Below, piece by piece: positions 7,884 through 15,608 of a stretch of DNA of 34,731 nucleotides. This DNA is from Candidatus Acetothermia bacterium (GTDB lineage: Bacteria; Bipolaricaulota; Bipolaricaulia; RBG-16-55-9; DRXL01), in assembly GCA_016179105.1 (NCBI GenBank), contig JACOSB010000124.1, positions 1-34,731 on the forward strand, written 5' to 3'. The position numbers were made by a program, and so were the translations under genes. The notes under the pieces were generated by a model. That model was given only the letters and a program-made list of their open reading frames with translations. It was not told the origin of the DNA and made no database searches. Positions within the stretch are counted from its first letter, which is position 1. Each line of letters begins with the position of its first letter.

Positions 7884-8621
7884 TCAACGCTTCTTTGGTT
7901 TAGCGGGGGCTGATTTTCTCTTTTTTTCTTGTTCGTTCGTAAGTCTGGCGACGCCATAGATCGCTGTCTTGCGCCCGATGCGCCAGGCCCAACAACTGTC
8001 CCCATAAGACCAGTGCCACCACTCGCCGGCATAGTTCGTGAACCCCGCCTGGGTCATGGCACCGATGAGAATTTTTCGGTTGCGCTGAGCTTCTTCGTGC
8101 AATCCGTCAGCATGGGTTGCAGAGACACCACGAGACCTGGGTGTACGCCATTTGTAGGGTTTGGTCATATTCAGTTCTTTGCGGTCAGGTCCAACGACCG
8201 TCAAATCAATGCATCCTCCCGTCGAGTGACCCGGCGGCGTCTTAACATCTGGGGGATGGACGAAGCGATTGGTTAGTCTGCGCAGGACGCTCTTGGGAGC
8301 TCCGGGATGACGACGCTTGAAGCGTCGGTAGGATCGGTTATAGATTTCTATCTGATCTTCGAGTGAGCGAAACGCGCTGAACACCGTGAGTTTATAACCT
8401 TTGGGCAAAGAGCGAACGGCTTTCTTGAGCATGTCGGCGACGTGCTTGCGGGCATAGAGCACTTGTTTCTTGCCCGTGCGCCAGTTCTTCGCGATGAGAA
8501 TCTCAGGGCAGTACGAGTTCAGCTCGACCATCGGGTCGCCGTTGTCAATAATTTTTATCTGATTGATTTCGGAGATCGGCTCGACGACCGAGTTGCGCTT
8601 AATTTTGGTTTTAGCGACCAT
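7884..8621 (-). CDS. D-alanyl-D-alanine dipeptidase/carboxypeptidase (peptidase M15, VanX/VanY-like)
   Basis: 245 residues from ATG 8621. The M15 zinc site is visible as GHSTGGCIDLT (H132, D139) and EWWHW (catalytic E200, zinc ligand H203), with the substrate-region SAFRS (R85). It would hydrolyse D-Ala-D-Ala or a related cell-wall peptide bond. No signal peptide or membrane anchor is evident, which favours a cytoplasmic VanX-like role over VanY; the tail is Lys-rich. A longer frame to 8657 would run through the promoter, so ATG 8621 is chosen. The gene converges on pyk with a 42-nt gap that has no obvious terminator. VanX-type activity does not by itself imply glycopeptide resistance. Confidence 0.85.
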   Translation of the reverse strand: MVAKTKIKRNSVVEPISEINQIKIIDNGDPMVELNSYCPEILIAKNWRTGKKQVLYARKHVADMLKKAVRSLPKGYKLTVFSAFRSLEDQIEIYNRSYRRFKRRHPGAPKSVLRRLTNRFVHPPDVKTPPGHSTGGCIDLTVVGPDRKELNMTKPYKWRTPRSRGVSATHADGLHEEAQRNRKILIGAMTQAGFTNYAGEWWHWSYGDSCWAWRIGRKTAIYGVARLTNEQEKKRKSAPAKPKKR

Positions 8622-8628
8622 GAGCTGT

Positions 8629-8657
8629 ATTATAAGAAAGAGCACGCGATGACTCAA
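8629..8657 (-). promoter_or_regulatory. Predicted promoter of the M15 peptidase gene, probably leaderless
   Basis: On the minus strand TTGAGT (8657-8652), a 17-bp spacer and a perfect TATAAT (8634-8629) lie directly before the gene. Only 7 nt separate TATAAT from the ATG at 8621, so transcription should start at or within a base or two of the start codon. No Shine-Dalgarno fits, consistent with a leaderless mRNA. Confidence 0.7.
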
Positions 8658-8727
8658 CGAGAGCAGTGGTCACGGCAGTATAATGATTGGGTGCTCGGCT
8701 GTATTTTAGGTCCGTGATCCAACCCGT

Positions 8728-8756
8728 TGCATCAGTTTTTCCTTTGTGCTAGAGTG
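8728..8756 (+). promoter_or_regulatory. Predicted promoter for the tatA-sucC gene run
   Basis: TTGCAT (8728-8733), 17 bp, TAGAGT (8751-8756). A start near 8763 would give a leader of about 60 nt before tatA. Both hexamers deviate from consensus, so this is moderate evidence. A lone TATAAT at 8679-8684 has no matching -35. Confidence 0.45.
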
Positions 8757-8824
8757 GAACAGCCCTTACTCGCTGACTATGGCCCTAAATTCTGCGAGAC
8801 GAGGGAGACACTGGAGGTGTCTGT

Positions 8825-9073
8825 ATGTTTGGTGTAGGTCCCGGAGAGATGATCGTCATCGCCATCGTCATATTAGTCCTGTTTGGGTCTGCCAAGCTTC
8901 CTGAGTTCGCCCGTTCTATAGGAAAATCCATGCGCATCTTCAAAGAAGAAGCGAGTAAACTGAAGAGCGAGTTCGAGAACGAAGAGCCCTATCCCCCCCC
9001 GACATCGACCAAGATGGAATCTACCCAGAAACCGATCGATGTTGAGGGCAAGGTTGAGCCCAAAAAGAGCTAA
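8825..9073 (+). CDS. tatA: Sec-independent protein translocase subunit TatA/TatE
   Basis: 82 residues. It has an N-terminal GPGEMIVIAIVILVLFG with one membrane helix (about 8-20), the Phe-Gly hinge (20-21), then an amphipathic helix (KLPEFARSIGKSMRIFKEEASKL) and a charged, Pro-rich tail. TatA multimers form the conduit for folded proteins carrying twin-arginine signals. Shine-Dalgarno GGAGGTG lies 8-9 nt before the ATG. No tatC or tatB is present in the window, so partners must be elsewhere. It is followed after 6 nt by a second, shorter TatA-like gene. Confidence 0.93.
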   Translation: MFGVGPGEMIVIAIVILVLFGSAKLPEFARSIGKSMRIFKEEASKLKSEFENEEPYPPPTSTKMESTQKPIDVEGKVEPKKS

Positions 9074-9079
9074 CGCCCT

Positions 9080-9250
9080 ATGAAGTGGCTGCTGCTTATT
9101 GCCGTCATAGGGTTCATTCTCTTCTACACCCGCAAGATGCCGCAATTCGCCCGCACCATCGGTTCTTCGGTGCGGGCCTTTCGCGAAGGGAAGAGCGAAT
9201 CTGATCCCCAAAAATCAAAAGAAGAATCGACCAAAGTGTCGCCTCGGTAG
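9080..9250 (+). CDS. Second, very short TatA-like protein (56 aa)
   Basis: The ATG at 9080, 6 nt after tatA, opens a 56-residue frame: MKWLLLIAVIGFILFY (membrane helix), then TRKMPQFARTIGSSVRAFREG, which parallels KLPEFARSIGKSMRIFKEE of the neighbouring TatA, and a short charged tail. It lacks the polar Glu in the membrane helix and the Phe-Gly hinge; Tyr-Thr-Arg-Lys stands in its place. It is probably a diverged tandem duplicate acting as an accessory TatA/TatE or TatB-like subunit. It sits 12 nt before sucC on the same strand. The homology is clear by eye; the specialised role is inferred. Confidence 0.8.
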   Translation: MKWLLLIAVIGFILFYTRKMPQFARTIGSSVRAFREGKSESDPQKSKEESTKVSPR

Positions 9251-9262
9251 GGAGGAATTCGA

Positions 9263-10399
9263 GTGAGGCTCCAAGAGTACCAGGGGAAAGAACTCTTTAA
9301 GCGTGTCGGCATTCCCGTTTCTGAAGGCCAAGTCGCGGCCAGCCCTCATGAAGTCCTGGTGATCGCTCATGAGCTTGGCCCTCCGGTAGTTATCAAGGCT
9401 CAAGTCTTGGTCGGCGGTCGCGGCAAGGCCGGTGGCATCAAGCTCGCCAACTCCCCCGCCGAAGCGCGCCAGCACGCCGAAAAAATTTTAGGGATGAGTA
9501 TCAAGGGCGAGCGCGTCCACAAAGTGCTCGTCACGCGTGCCGTCGAGATCGAACGAGAATTTTATCTGAGTATTACCGTCGATCGTAGGGCCAAGCGACC
9601 CGTCGTGATTTTCTCCTCAGAAGGCGGCATGGAGATTGAAGAAGTGGCGACGACCAACCCGAATGCGATCATCAAATTCCATATCGACCCGCTCTTAGGG
9701 CTACAGTCTTTTCAAGTGCGCGATGCGCTCTATTGCGCAGCTATCGATGGATCACTCATGCGTCCACTGAGCGATTTTTTTATAAAACTTTACCAAGCGT
9801 TCACTCAGTTCAAGGCAAATCTCGTAGAGATCAACCCATTGGCGATCGTTGATGGCGGCAAACTGATCGCCGTCGACTCGAAATTTATCGTCGATGACGA
9901 AGAGGTCCCCGCCGAAATCGCGGGCTGGGAGAACGAAGAACTGACCGACAACCCGCAAGAGCAGATGGCCAAGAAAGACGAGCTTCAATATGTGAAGCTC
10001 GACGGCGAGATCGGCATCATCGGGAATGGCGCGGGTCTAGTGATGTCCACGCTGGATCTGGTTGCACTCAAGGGTGGCAAGCCCGCGAATTTCTTGGACA
10101 TCGGCGGCGGTGCCAACGCCGAGCAAATGAAAAAAGCCCTTCAGATTGTGCTTTCGGACCCTCAAGTGAAAGGGCTGTTTATCAATATCTTCGGCGGCAT
10201 CACGCGCTGTGATGAAGTTGCGAAGGGACTCGTCGCCACGCGCCACGAGTTGGGCATCCGCGTGCCGATGGTCGTCCGGCTCACCGGCACCAACGAAGCC
10301 GAGGGCAAAGAGATTCTGACAGAAGATGGCATCGCGCCGGTGGGCGACATGGAAGTTGGCGCGGCTGAGATCGTACGTCGTGTCAGAGTGGCTCAATGA
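9263..10399 (+). CDS. sucC: Succinate-CoA ligase [ADP/GDP-forming] subunit beta
   Basis: 378 residues, starting at GTG 9263 behind GGGAGGAA. The ATP-grasp domain shows RLQEYQGKELFKRVGIPV and VLVGGRGKAGGIKLA; the C-terminal CoA-ligase domain has GNGAGLVMSTLDLVALKGG, FLDIGGGA and NIFGGITRCDEVAKG. With SucD it interconverts succinyl-CoA and succinate with substrate-level phosphorylation. The alpha subunit sucD, usually adjacent, is absent: the next gene is an S55-type protein. The complex therefore depends on a distant sucD, or this beta subunit pairs with another alpha subunit. Length is slightly short of the usual 385-400. Confidence 0.95.
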   Translation: MRLQEYQGKELFKRVGIPVSEGQVAASPHEVLVIAHELGPPVVIKAQVLVGGRGKAGGIKLANSPAEARQHAEKILGMSIKGERVHKVLVTRAVEIEREFYLSITVDRRAKRPVVIFSSEGGMEIEEVATTNPNAIIKFHIDPLLGLQSFQVRDALYCAAIDGSLMRPLSDFFIKLYQAFTQFKANLVEINPLAIVDGGKLIAVDSKFIVDDEEVPAEIAGWENEELTDNPQEQMAKKDELQYVKLDGEIGIIGNGAGLVMSTLDLVALKGGKPANFLDIGGGANAEQMKKALQIVLSDPQVKGLFINIFGGITRCDEVAKGLVATRHELGIRVPMVVRLTGTNEAEGKEILTEDGIAPVGDMEVGAAEIVRRVRVAQ

Positions 10400-10444
10400 A
10401 GCGTTACGATATTTTCACAATGCGCAGCGAGGGAGGTCACTACG

Positions 10445-12457
10445 GTGAATAGAAAAGTCCTGCTGATGTCAATACTCGCGCTCGCCCTCTTCGCCTGGAC
10501 GGGCCGCGGCTCGGATGAACAACGGTTCATGTTCATGGACGAGATCAAGCCGGGCATGGAAGGCTACGGCAAAACGATCATCAAGGGCGACGAGATTCGC
10601 GCGTTTCCCATCAAAGTCATTGGCGTGATCGATAATCCTGGAGACCTCGATGACCACATCGTCGTGCGTGCGAGCGGCGACGTGATTCGCGAGGCTGGGG
10701 GCATCGCCGCCGGCATGAGCGGCAGCCCCATCTATATCAACGACAAGCTGATCGGTGCGCTTTGGGGCGCTGCCACGTTTGACATCAGCAACACGCCGAT
10801 CGCGCTCATTCGCCCGATCCAAACGATGCTGAAATTGACCGATTCGATCCGTGCGAAAGCGCAAGACCGTGCGTCTTATAACTCATATTCGCAAGCCCCG
10901 GCGCATTTGGGCGATATTTCGATTGACGGAACGCAAAAGAGCGTCGAACTGGTCTCGGTTGAGCCGACCGCAGCCGAACGTGCCGCTCATCCGAACACAC
11001 TCTACGTTCGCCCGGTGATGACGCCCGTGATGGTCTCTGGAATCTCTGGTCGGGCGATGGAATGGTTCAAGAACGGACTTAGCGAGCGGACGCTACGCGC
11101 GTTCGCCAGCACATTGCTCAACTTAAAACAAGACGATTTCTTCCGTGAGATGGAACGAGGGTTCGAAGAGCGCTACAACGTGAAACTCATCCAGTCGCCC
11201 GTGCCCTTCGGTTCGGCGAGAGCTGCTTATACGACCGAGGGCGAGAAGCCCATCGAAGAAGGTAGCGCGCTCTCGGCGTTGCTCACCTACGGAGATATTT
11301 CGCTCGGGGCGATCGGGACGGTTTCTTATGTCGATGGCCCGCTCTTTCTGGCCTTCGGGCATCCGTTCTTATTCGACGGCGACGTCGAATTTTTCTTGGC
11401 TGACGCGAAAATCATCGACACGGTCGAGAGCCTGGAAGTTCCGTGGAAGCTCGGTGTCCCGACCAAAGCCCGCGGCGTGGTCTTTGAAGATCGCATGCAG
11501 GGCATCGGCGGCATGGCGGGCATCGAGCCCCGGCATATCGATGTCGAGATCAACGTCAAGAACAAAGACTTGGGTCTCAACCGAAAAATTTCTTATCAAA
11601 TCGGCTATCACGAAAATCTCGTTCCGTTCTTGCTTTTCGCGAGTGCCTTGCAAGCGATGGACGAGTCGCTCAATCGCATCGGCCCGGGCACGATGAAGAT
11701 CACCTACACCATCCACGGTCGCAAAATGCCCAAGACACTCACCCACGATGATGTCTTGGCGAGCTTTGCCGATGTCGCCGTGGGCGGCCCCTTGCGTGCT
11801 GCGCAAACGCTCTTCCTGCTCACGCGTAACGAATTTTCCGACCCCGAACTAGACAAAGTTACGATCGACATTCAGCTGGAGCGCGAAGTCCACGCGATGC
11901 GCGTCAAATCCATCAAGACGGACAAAGACAAGTACAAGCCGGGCGATACCGTGAAGTACACGGTCACCGTCCAGCCTTACCGGAACAAAGCACAGACGAT
12001 CGAGGGCACGCTAGAGTTGCCCAAGGATTTAGACAAGCGCAGCAGCCTCACGCTGCGAGCCTTCGGCGGCCCCAAGCGCAGCCAGCAGCGCAGCGATGAC
12101 GATAGCCCCGAATTTGAGAGCCTGGACGATTTGGTCTCCGCTCTCGAAGATGCCTCGGCCAACGACTGGGTCACTGTGGAGTTCTTAGGGCTCGACGATA
12201 ATGCGGGCGACACGAAGGACCACAAAGCAAAATCTGAGAATAAGAAAAAAGAGAAGTCTGCGGGCAAGATCACGGACCGCCAGCATCAGGACGGCTGGTT
12301 CGTCTACGGCGAGAAGAGCTTAGACCTTGACATCGAAGAAGAGAACAATCCTCCCAAGGATGAAGAACCGGCCACTAAACCATCAGAGCCCGGGAAGAAG
12401 CCCGAAGAGCAGCAACCTCCGCCGAACAAGAAGTGCAAATTCTTATTCTATTGCTAA
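10445..12457 (+). CDS. Exported SpoIVB-type peptidase S55 domain protein
   Basis: 670 residues, GTG start behind GGGAGGTC. Residues 1-20 form a signal peptide. Residues 33-110 contain the S55 block KPGMEGYGKTII ... GIAAGMSGSPIYINDKLIGA; by analogy with chymotrypsin-like GDSGGP, S92 of GMSGSP is the likely nucleophile. A second block (about 280-320) has FLAFGHPFLFDGDVEFF, with H306 the likely catalytic histidine. SpoIVB itself has His before Ser; here Ser comes first, an arrangement I recall from S55-domain proteins of other phyla. Residues about 485-560 look like a beta-sandwich. Residues about 590-670 are Lys/Glu/Pro-rich, ending in CKFLFYC. Substrate unknown; no sporulation genes are nearby. 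It may process or scaffold envelope proteins. Confidence 0.82.
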   Translation: MNRKVLLMSILALALFAWTGRGSDEQRFMFMDEIKPGMEGYGKTIIKGDEIRAFPIKVIGVIDNPGDLDDHIVVRASGDVIREAGGIAAGMSGSPIYINDKLIGALWGAATFDISNTPIALIRPIQTMLKLTDSIRAKAQDRASYNSYSQAPAHLGDISIDGTQKSVELVSVEPTAAERAAHPNTLYVRPVMTPVMVSGISGRAMEWFKNGLSERTLRAFASTLLNLKQDDFFREMERGFEERYNVKLIQSPVPFGSARAAYTTEGEKPIEEGSALSALLTYGDISLGAIGTVSYVDGPLFLAFGHPFLFDGDVEFFLADAKIIDTVESLEVPWKLGVPTKARGVVFEDRMQGIGGMAGIEPRHIDVEINVKNKDLGLNRKISYQIGYHENLVPFLLFASALQAMDESLNRIGPGTMKITYTIHGRKMPKTLTHDDVLASFADVAVGGPLRAAQTLFLLTRNEFSDPELDKVTIDIQLEREVHAMRVKSIKTDKDKYKPGDTVKYTVTVQPYRNKAQTIEGTLELPKDLDKRSSLTLRAFGGPKRSQQRSDDDSPEFESLDDLVSALEDASANDWVTVEFLGLDDNAGDTKDHKAKSENKKKEKSAGKITDRQHQDGWFVYGEKSLDLDIEEENNPPKDEEPATKPSEPGKKPEEQQPPPNKKCKFLFYC

Positions 12458-12473
12458 GAGCGAAATCTCACTG

Positions 12474-12499
12474 TAGGGGCGAAGCATGCTTCGCCCCTA
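12474..12499. repeat. TAGGGGC palindrome, copy 1 (between S55 gene and murF)
   Basis: Perfect 26-bp palindrome with 13-nt arms TAGGGGCGAAGCA and its complement, centred between 12486 and 12487. It sits in the 75-nt gap between two plus-strand genes. No T tract follows, so it is not a standard intrinsic terminator. Member of the dispersed family also found at 20545, 26128 and 28842. Confidence 0.85.
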
Positions 12500-12532
12500 G
12501 GAGTTCGCCAAAAAATTCGCCGAGACAGTAAG

Positions 12533-13924
12533 ATGCCAACTGTCGAATGGATTAGTATTGCTGTTGAAGGCGATCTTCATCATCCGGACCCAACGGTAGA
12601 CATCTCAAAATTTTCGATCGATACGCGCACGCTCCAACCGGGAGATTTTTTCATCGCGCTCGCGGGCACGCAAACCGACGGGCATCGTTTCTTGGCAGAG
12701 GCGTTTGCTAAAGGAGCCTGCGGAGCCTTGGTTCATCGGCTTGACTTCGATGCGTCTTTGCCCACTCCCTGGCGCAATGTGGTATTAGTAGACAACACGC
12801 TTCACGCATTGCACCGGCTGGCACGAACGTATCGTGCTCTATTTCAATTTCCGATCGTAGCTGTGACCGGAAGCTCGGGCAAGACGACTACCAAAGAATT
12901 GATAGCTCATATGTTGAGCCAGCGTTTTCGCACTTACCGTTCTCACGGCAATTTGAACTCGGAATACGGTCTTCCCTTGGCGCTCTTGGAAATGCCGCGC
13001 GAGACTGAAATGGCCGTCTTTGAGTTGGGTATGCAACGCCTGGGTGATATCCGGCAATTGGCTGAGATTCTCCGACCGACCGTGGGCGTGATTACGATGA
13101 TCGGCGATGCGCATAGAGAATTTTTCGAGAGCAAAGAACAAATAGCTCAGAGCAAATGGGAATTGGTCGAAGCACTGCCCAGCGACGGAATCGCCGTGCT
13201 CAACCGAGACTCGATCTACCTACGAGAGCGACGCTATTCGGGAAAAACGATATGGTTTGGCTCTGAGAGCAAAGATGCAGCGTATCGGATCTGTCAATTG
13301 GACACAACTCCTGTGGCAGGGCTTCATGTTCGCGTCAAGGCACCCACTGAAGTATTCGAGGTTCAAACGAAGCTCTTGGGACGTCATAATGCTCGCAATA
13401 TTCTCGCGGCGTGTGCGGTGGCGCGCGAACAAGATGTGACAATACCAGAGATTCAACACGCTTTGTGGTCATTCCCACCGGTGCCGCATCGCATGGAACT
13501 CAAGGCGAGCCCGCTCGGCTGGATATTGGATGACTCATACAACGCAAATCCCGCAGCAGTGAAAGAAGCTCTGCGAACGCTCATAGAATTGAAACTACCG
13601 GGTTACCGAAAGATTTTTGTGTTTGGAGAAATGCTTGAGTTGGGAAAGCACTCTGGTGAAGCACATCGCAATATCGGCCAGCTGATTGCGAATTCTGATA
13701 TTGACCGAGTCTTTCTTTTGGGAGAGTCGACCCTACCTACGTCGAACTATCTCACTCATAAAGCTCATTGGACCAGCGAGCGTGTGGTCGTGGCGAAGAA
13801 TCGATCTGAGCTACTTCAGGCGGTGCAATCTCGTCTTTTGGGGAATCAAAATCTCATTTTGGTGAAGGGTTCACGCGCGAATGAGTTAGATAAAATTGTT
13901 GATGTCTTGACTCACATAACTTGA
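12533..13924 (+). CDS. murF: UDP-N-acetylmuramoyl-tripeptide--D-alanyl-D-alanine ligase
   Basis: 463 residues. MurF adds D-Ala-D-Ala to the UDP-MurNAc-tripeptide in the cytoplasm, the last soluble step of peptidoglycan precursor synthesis. An N-terminal MurF-type domain (SIDTRTLQPGDFFIALAG) is followed by the ATP-binding motif VTGSSGKTTTKEL (111-123), the GNLNSEYGLPLALLEM region, AHREFF-x-S-KEQIAQSKWEL, and DDSYNANP in the C-terminal ligase domain. There is no obvious Shine-Dalgarno at ATG 12533 apart from a weak AGTAAG. The M15 peptidase at 7884 acts on the same D-Ala-D-Ala chemistry but is not in this operon. No other mur genes are adjacent. Confidence 0.93.
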   Translation: MPTVEWISIAVEGDLHHPDPTVDISKFSIDTRTLQPGDFFIALAGTQTDGHRFLAEAFAKGACGALVHRLDFDASLPTPWRNVVLVDNTLHALHRLARTYRALFQFPIVAVTGSSGKTTTKELIAHMLSQRFRTYRSHGNLNSEYGLPLALLEMPRETEMAVFELGMQRLGDIRQLAEILRPTVGVITMIGDAHREFFESKEQIAQSKWELVEALPSDGIAVLNRDSIYLRERRYSGKTIWFGSESKDAAYRICQLDTTPVAGLHVRVKAPTEVFEVQTKLLGRHNARNILAACAVAREQDVTIPEIQHALWSFPPVPHRMELKASPLGWILDDSYNANPAAVKEALRTLIELKLPGYRKIFVFGEMLELGKHSGEAHRNIGQLIANSDIDRVFLLGESTLPTSNYLTHKAHWTSERVVVAKNRSELLQAVQSRLLGNQNLILVKGSRANELDKIVDVLTHIT

Positions 13925-13936
13925 CTCAAGAGAAAA

Positions 13937-13963
13937 GGGCCAGTGAGAAATGTTCACTGGCCC
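13937..13963 (-). terminator. Intrinsic terminator between murF and the beta-helix gene
   Basis: A 10-bp stem GGGCCAGTGA/TCACTGGCCC with a 7-nt loop. Read on the minus strand it is followed by TTTTCTCTT, the arrangement expected of a Rho-independent terminator for the beta-helix gene. On the plus strand the stem is preceded by that A-rich stretch but no T run follows, so it is weaker for murF. Confidence 0.8.
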
Positions 13964-13993
13964 AGGAGTGCAGCTTGATCAGTATCAGAAGAA

Positions 13994-15049
13994 CTAAGGC
14001 TTTTTTAGGCTGGTGGGAGCGCTGCCGCACACGTCTCCGCCTGCATTGCCGCTCAGCTCGTTGTTGCTGCCCGTGATGGTCGCGTCGCTCGTGCCGGTCA
14101 CGCCACAGCCTTTATTGTCCTTGATGATGTTTGAATTGACTTCAGCCTTGGAGGCGCTGCCGACGCCGACCCCGTGGCTTTCGCTGCCCGTGATCGTATT
14201 CTCGGAAATCTTGGCCGTCGCGCCATCTTGCATGAAAATGCCTTCACCGCCTCCATTGTCTGGGGTGCTCGCAGCCTTGGTGTTGGTGATCTGATTTTTG
14301 GAAATATCAAACGTGACGCCGCCTACGAGAAAGACACCAATGCCGGCATTGGCATTGAGCGTATTGCCCGTCACGGTCCCTTCCGCCGTATCGCCGGTAT
14401 CGGGATTGTGTGAGAGGAGGATGCCCCAGAGGCCGTTCTCGTTGATCCGATTGTTGCTGATCTCGACCTTGGAAAAGAAGACCGCCACGCCCGATTGAGC
14501 GTTCTTCGAGATGTTGTTGCCCGTGATGACGGCCTGCGAGTCTGTCACGTTCACTCCGCGTCCGAGCGAGCCATCTGCATCGGGCAAGTTTTCAATAATC
14601 TGATTGTTCAGAATCTTGCCCTCGGATTTGGTATTGAACAAGACGCCCTGACGCAGGTTCTTGGTGATGACATTGTTTTCTACCAAAATGCCAGTGGCAC
14701 GCTCCGTCGAAACACCACGACGCCCATTCTGAATCGTAAAGCCACGGATCGTCACGTTGTTCGTGCCGCGAATCAGAATGACCGGTTGCTGTTGCGAGCG
14801 CCCATTGCTGCCATCGAGGATCGTTTTATCGGCTCCGGCTCCTTCGAGTGTGACGCCCACTGAGACATTCAGATTTTCTGTGTAAGTTCCCGCGGCGACT
14901 TTGATGACGTCGCCCGCGGACGCATTCGCCAGTGCATCTCCGATGGTCTTAAAATCCGCTGGCACGTTGATCTCCTTAGCCAGTGCCGCGCCGCACATCA
15001 AAGCTACAACCAGTCCGCACATCATTGCCAACTGTCCAATTTTTTGCAT
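13994..15049 (-). CDS. Secreted right-handed parallel beta-helix protein (pectin-lyase-like fold)
   Basis: 351 residues with a cleavable signal peptide (about 1-24, ending ALA-KE). The mature start INVPADFKTIGDALANASAGDVIKVAAGTY is the usual opening of pectin-lyase-like or NosD/DUF1565-type beta-helix proteins. Then come at least eight turns of about 22-25 residues with repeated I-x-x-N-x-I and G-V/I-x-V patterns (for example NNVITKN, NNQIIEN, GNNISKN, NNRINEN, GNTLNAN, KNQITNT, ENTITGS, SNIIKDN). No catalytic residues are assignable, so it may bind or process extracellular polysaccharide or serve a structural role. Shine-Dalgarno AAGGAGGGAG precedes ATG 15049. It has its own promoter and terminator, so it is probably monocistronic. 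Confidence 0.87.
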   Translation of the reverse strand: MQKIGQLAMMCGLVVALMCGAALAKEINVPADFKTIGDALANASAGDVIKVAAGTYTENLNVSVGVTLEGAGADKTILDGSNGRSQQQPVILIRGTNNVTIRGFTIQNGRRGVSTERATGILVENNVITKNLRQGVLFNTKSEGKILNNQIIENLPDADGSLGRGVNVTDSQAVITGNNISKNAQSGVAVFFSKVEISNNRINENGLWGILLSHNPDTGDTAEGTVTGNTLNANAGIGVFLVGGVTFDISKNQITNTKAASTPDNGGGEGIFMQDGATAKISENTITGSESHGVGVGSASKAEVNSNIIKDNKGCGVTGTSDATITGSNNELSGNAGGDVCGSAPTSLKKP

Positions 15050-15097
15050 TGCGCTACTCCCTCCTTGATAGGGTAGCCCCCGTGGGCTTTTCAGCCT

Positions 15098-15126
15098 ATT
15101 CTAGACCTGATTCAAAGTTGGTTCAA
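15098..15126 (-). promoter_or_regulatory. Predicted promoter of the beta-helix gene
   Basis: On the minus strand TTGAAC (15126-15121), 17-bp spacer, TAGAAT (15103-15098). The start would be near 15091, with a leader of about 42 nt that includes a small hairpin AGCCC-ACGG-GGGCT (about 15075-15088) just before the ribosome-binding site; the hairpin could influence translation. Confidence 0.6.
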
Positions 15127-15137
15127 CTGGACATCTC

Positions 15138-15554
15138 TTACGGCTGCGGCTTCTGTAATTGCCCAATGAATTCCACCTGTGGCTCTTGCGAGAGTTTTCT
15201 CAAATCTTTCACATCGACTTGCGCTTCCACATCCTTTCCTGCCCTTGCGTGCACCGTGATCTGATAACCCGAGGGCAATGGCTCCGTCTCGCTCTTGAGC
15301 TCCAGCTTGACCCAGACTTTGCCGTCTTGGTAATCCAACAGATTGGTCTTGGCGTACTTGTCCGGGTCTTTCTCGATGCTCAACTCAAACAAGTGTTCCT
15401 GAAGCTGGGGGAAATCTGCGGCTTTCAATGTCTGCACGGGCTCCTCCGTCTTTTTTTGAGGTCCTCCGCACGCTGTGATTGCGACCAACAGTACCAAGAG
15501 TGAAATACAGAACAAACTTACACGGCTCTCATTGTCCCGTTGTCTTAGCATCAT
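15138..15554 (-). CDS. Small lipoprotein of unknown function
   Basis: 138 residues. A short charged N-region (RQRDNESR) and hydrophobic stretch lead to a lipobox ITAC with the lipidated cysteine at C29, followed by GGPQKK. The mature part is acidic and soluble, about 110 residues, with no recognised domain; VWVKLELKSETEPLPSGYQITVHARAGKDV suggests a small beta-rich fold. Shine-Dalgarno AGAGGTGA precedes the ATG at 15554 (a second ATG follows immediately). It lies 54 nt downstream of the nucleotidyltransferase gene on the same strand and may be co-transcribed. A TACAAT box upstream lacks a good -35. Confidence 0.75.
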   Translation of the reverse strand: MMLRQRDNESRVSLFCISLLVLLVAITACGGPQKKTEEPVQTLKAADFPQLQEHLFELSIEKDPDKYAKTNLLDYQDGKVWVKLELKSETEPLPSGYQITVHARAGKDVEAQVDVKDLRKLSQEPQVEFIGQLQKPQP

Positions 15555-15608
15555 AAAGTTATCACCTCTGTTCTATTGTAGCGATTGATTCGGCGCTTGC
15601 GATAGAAC

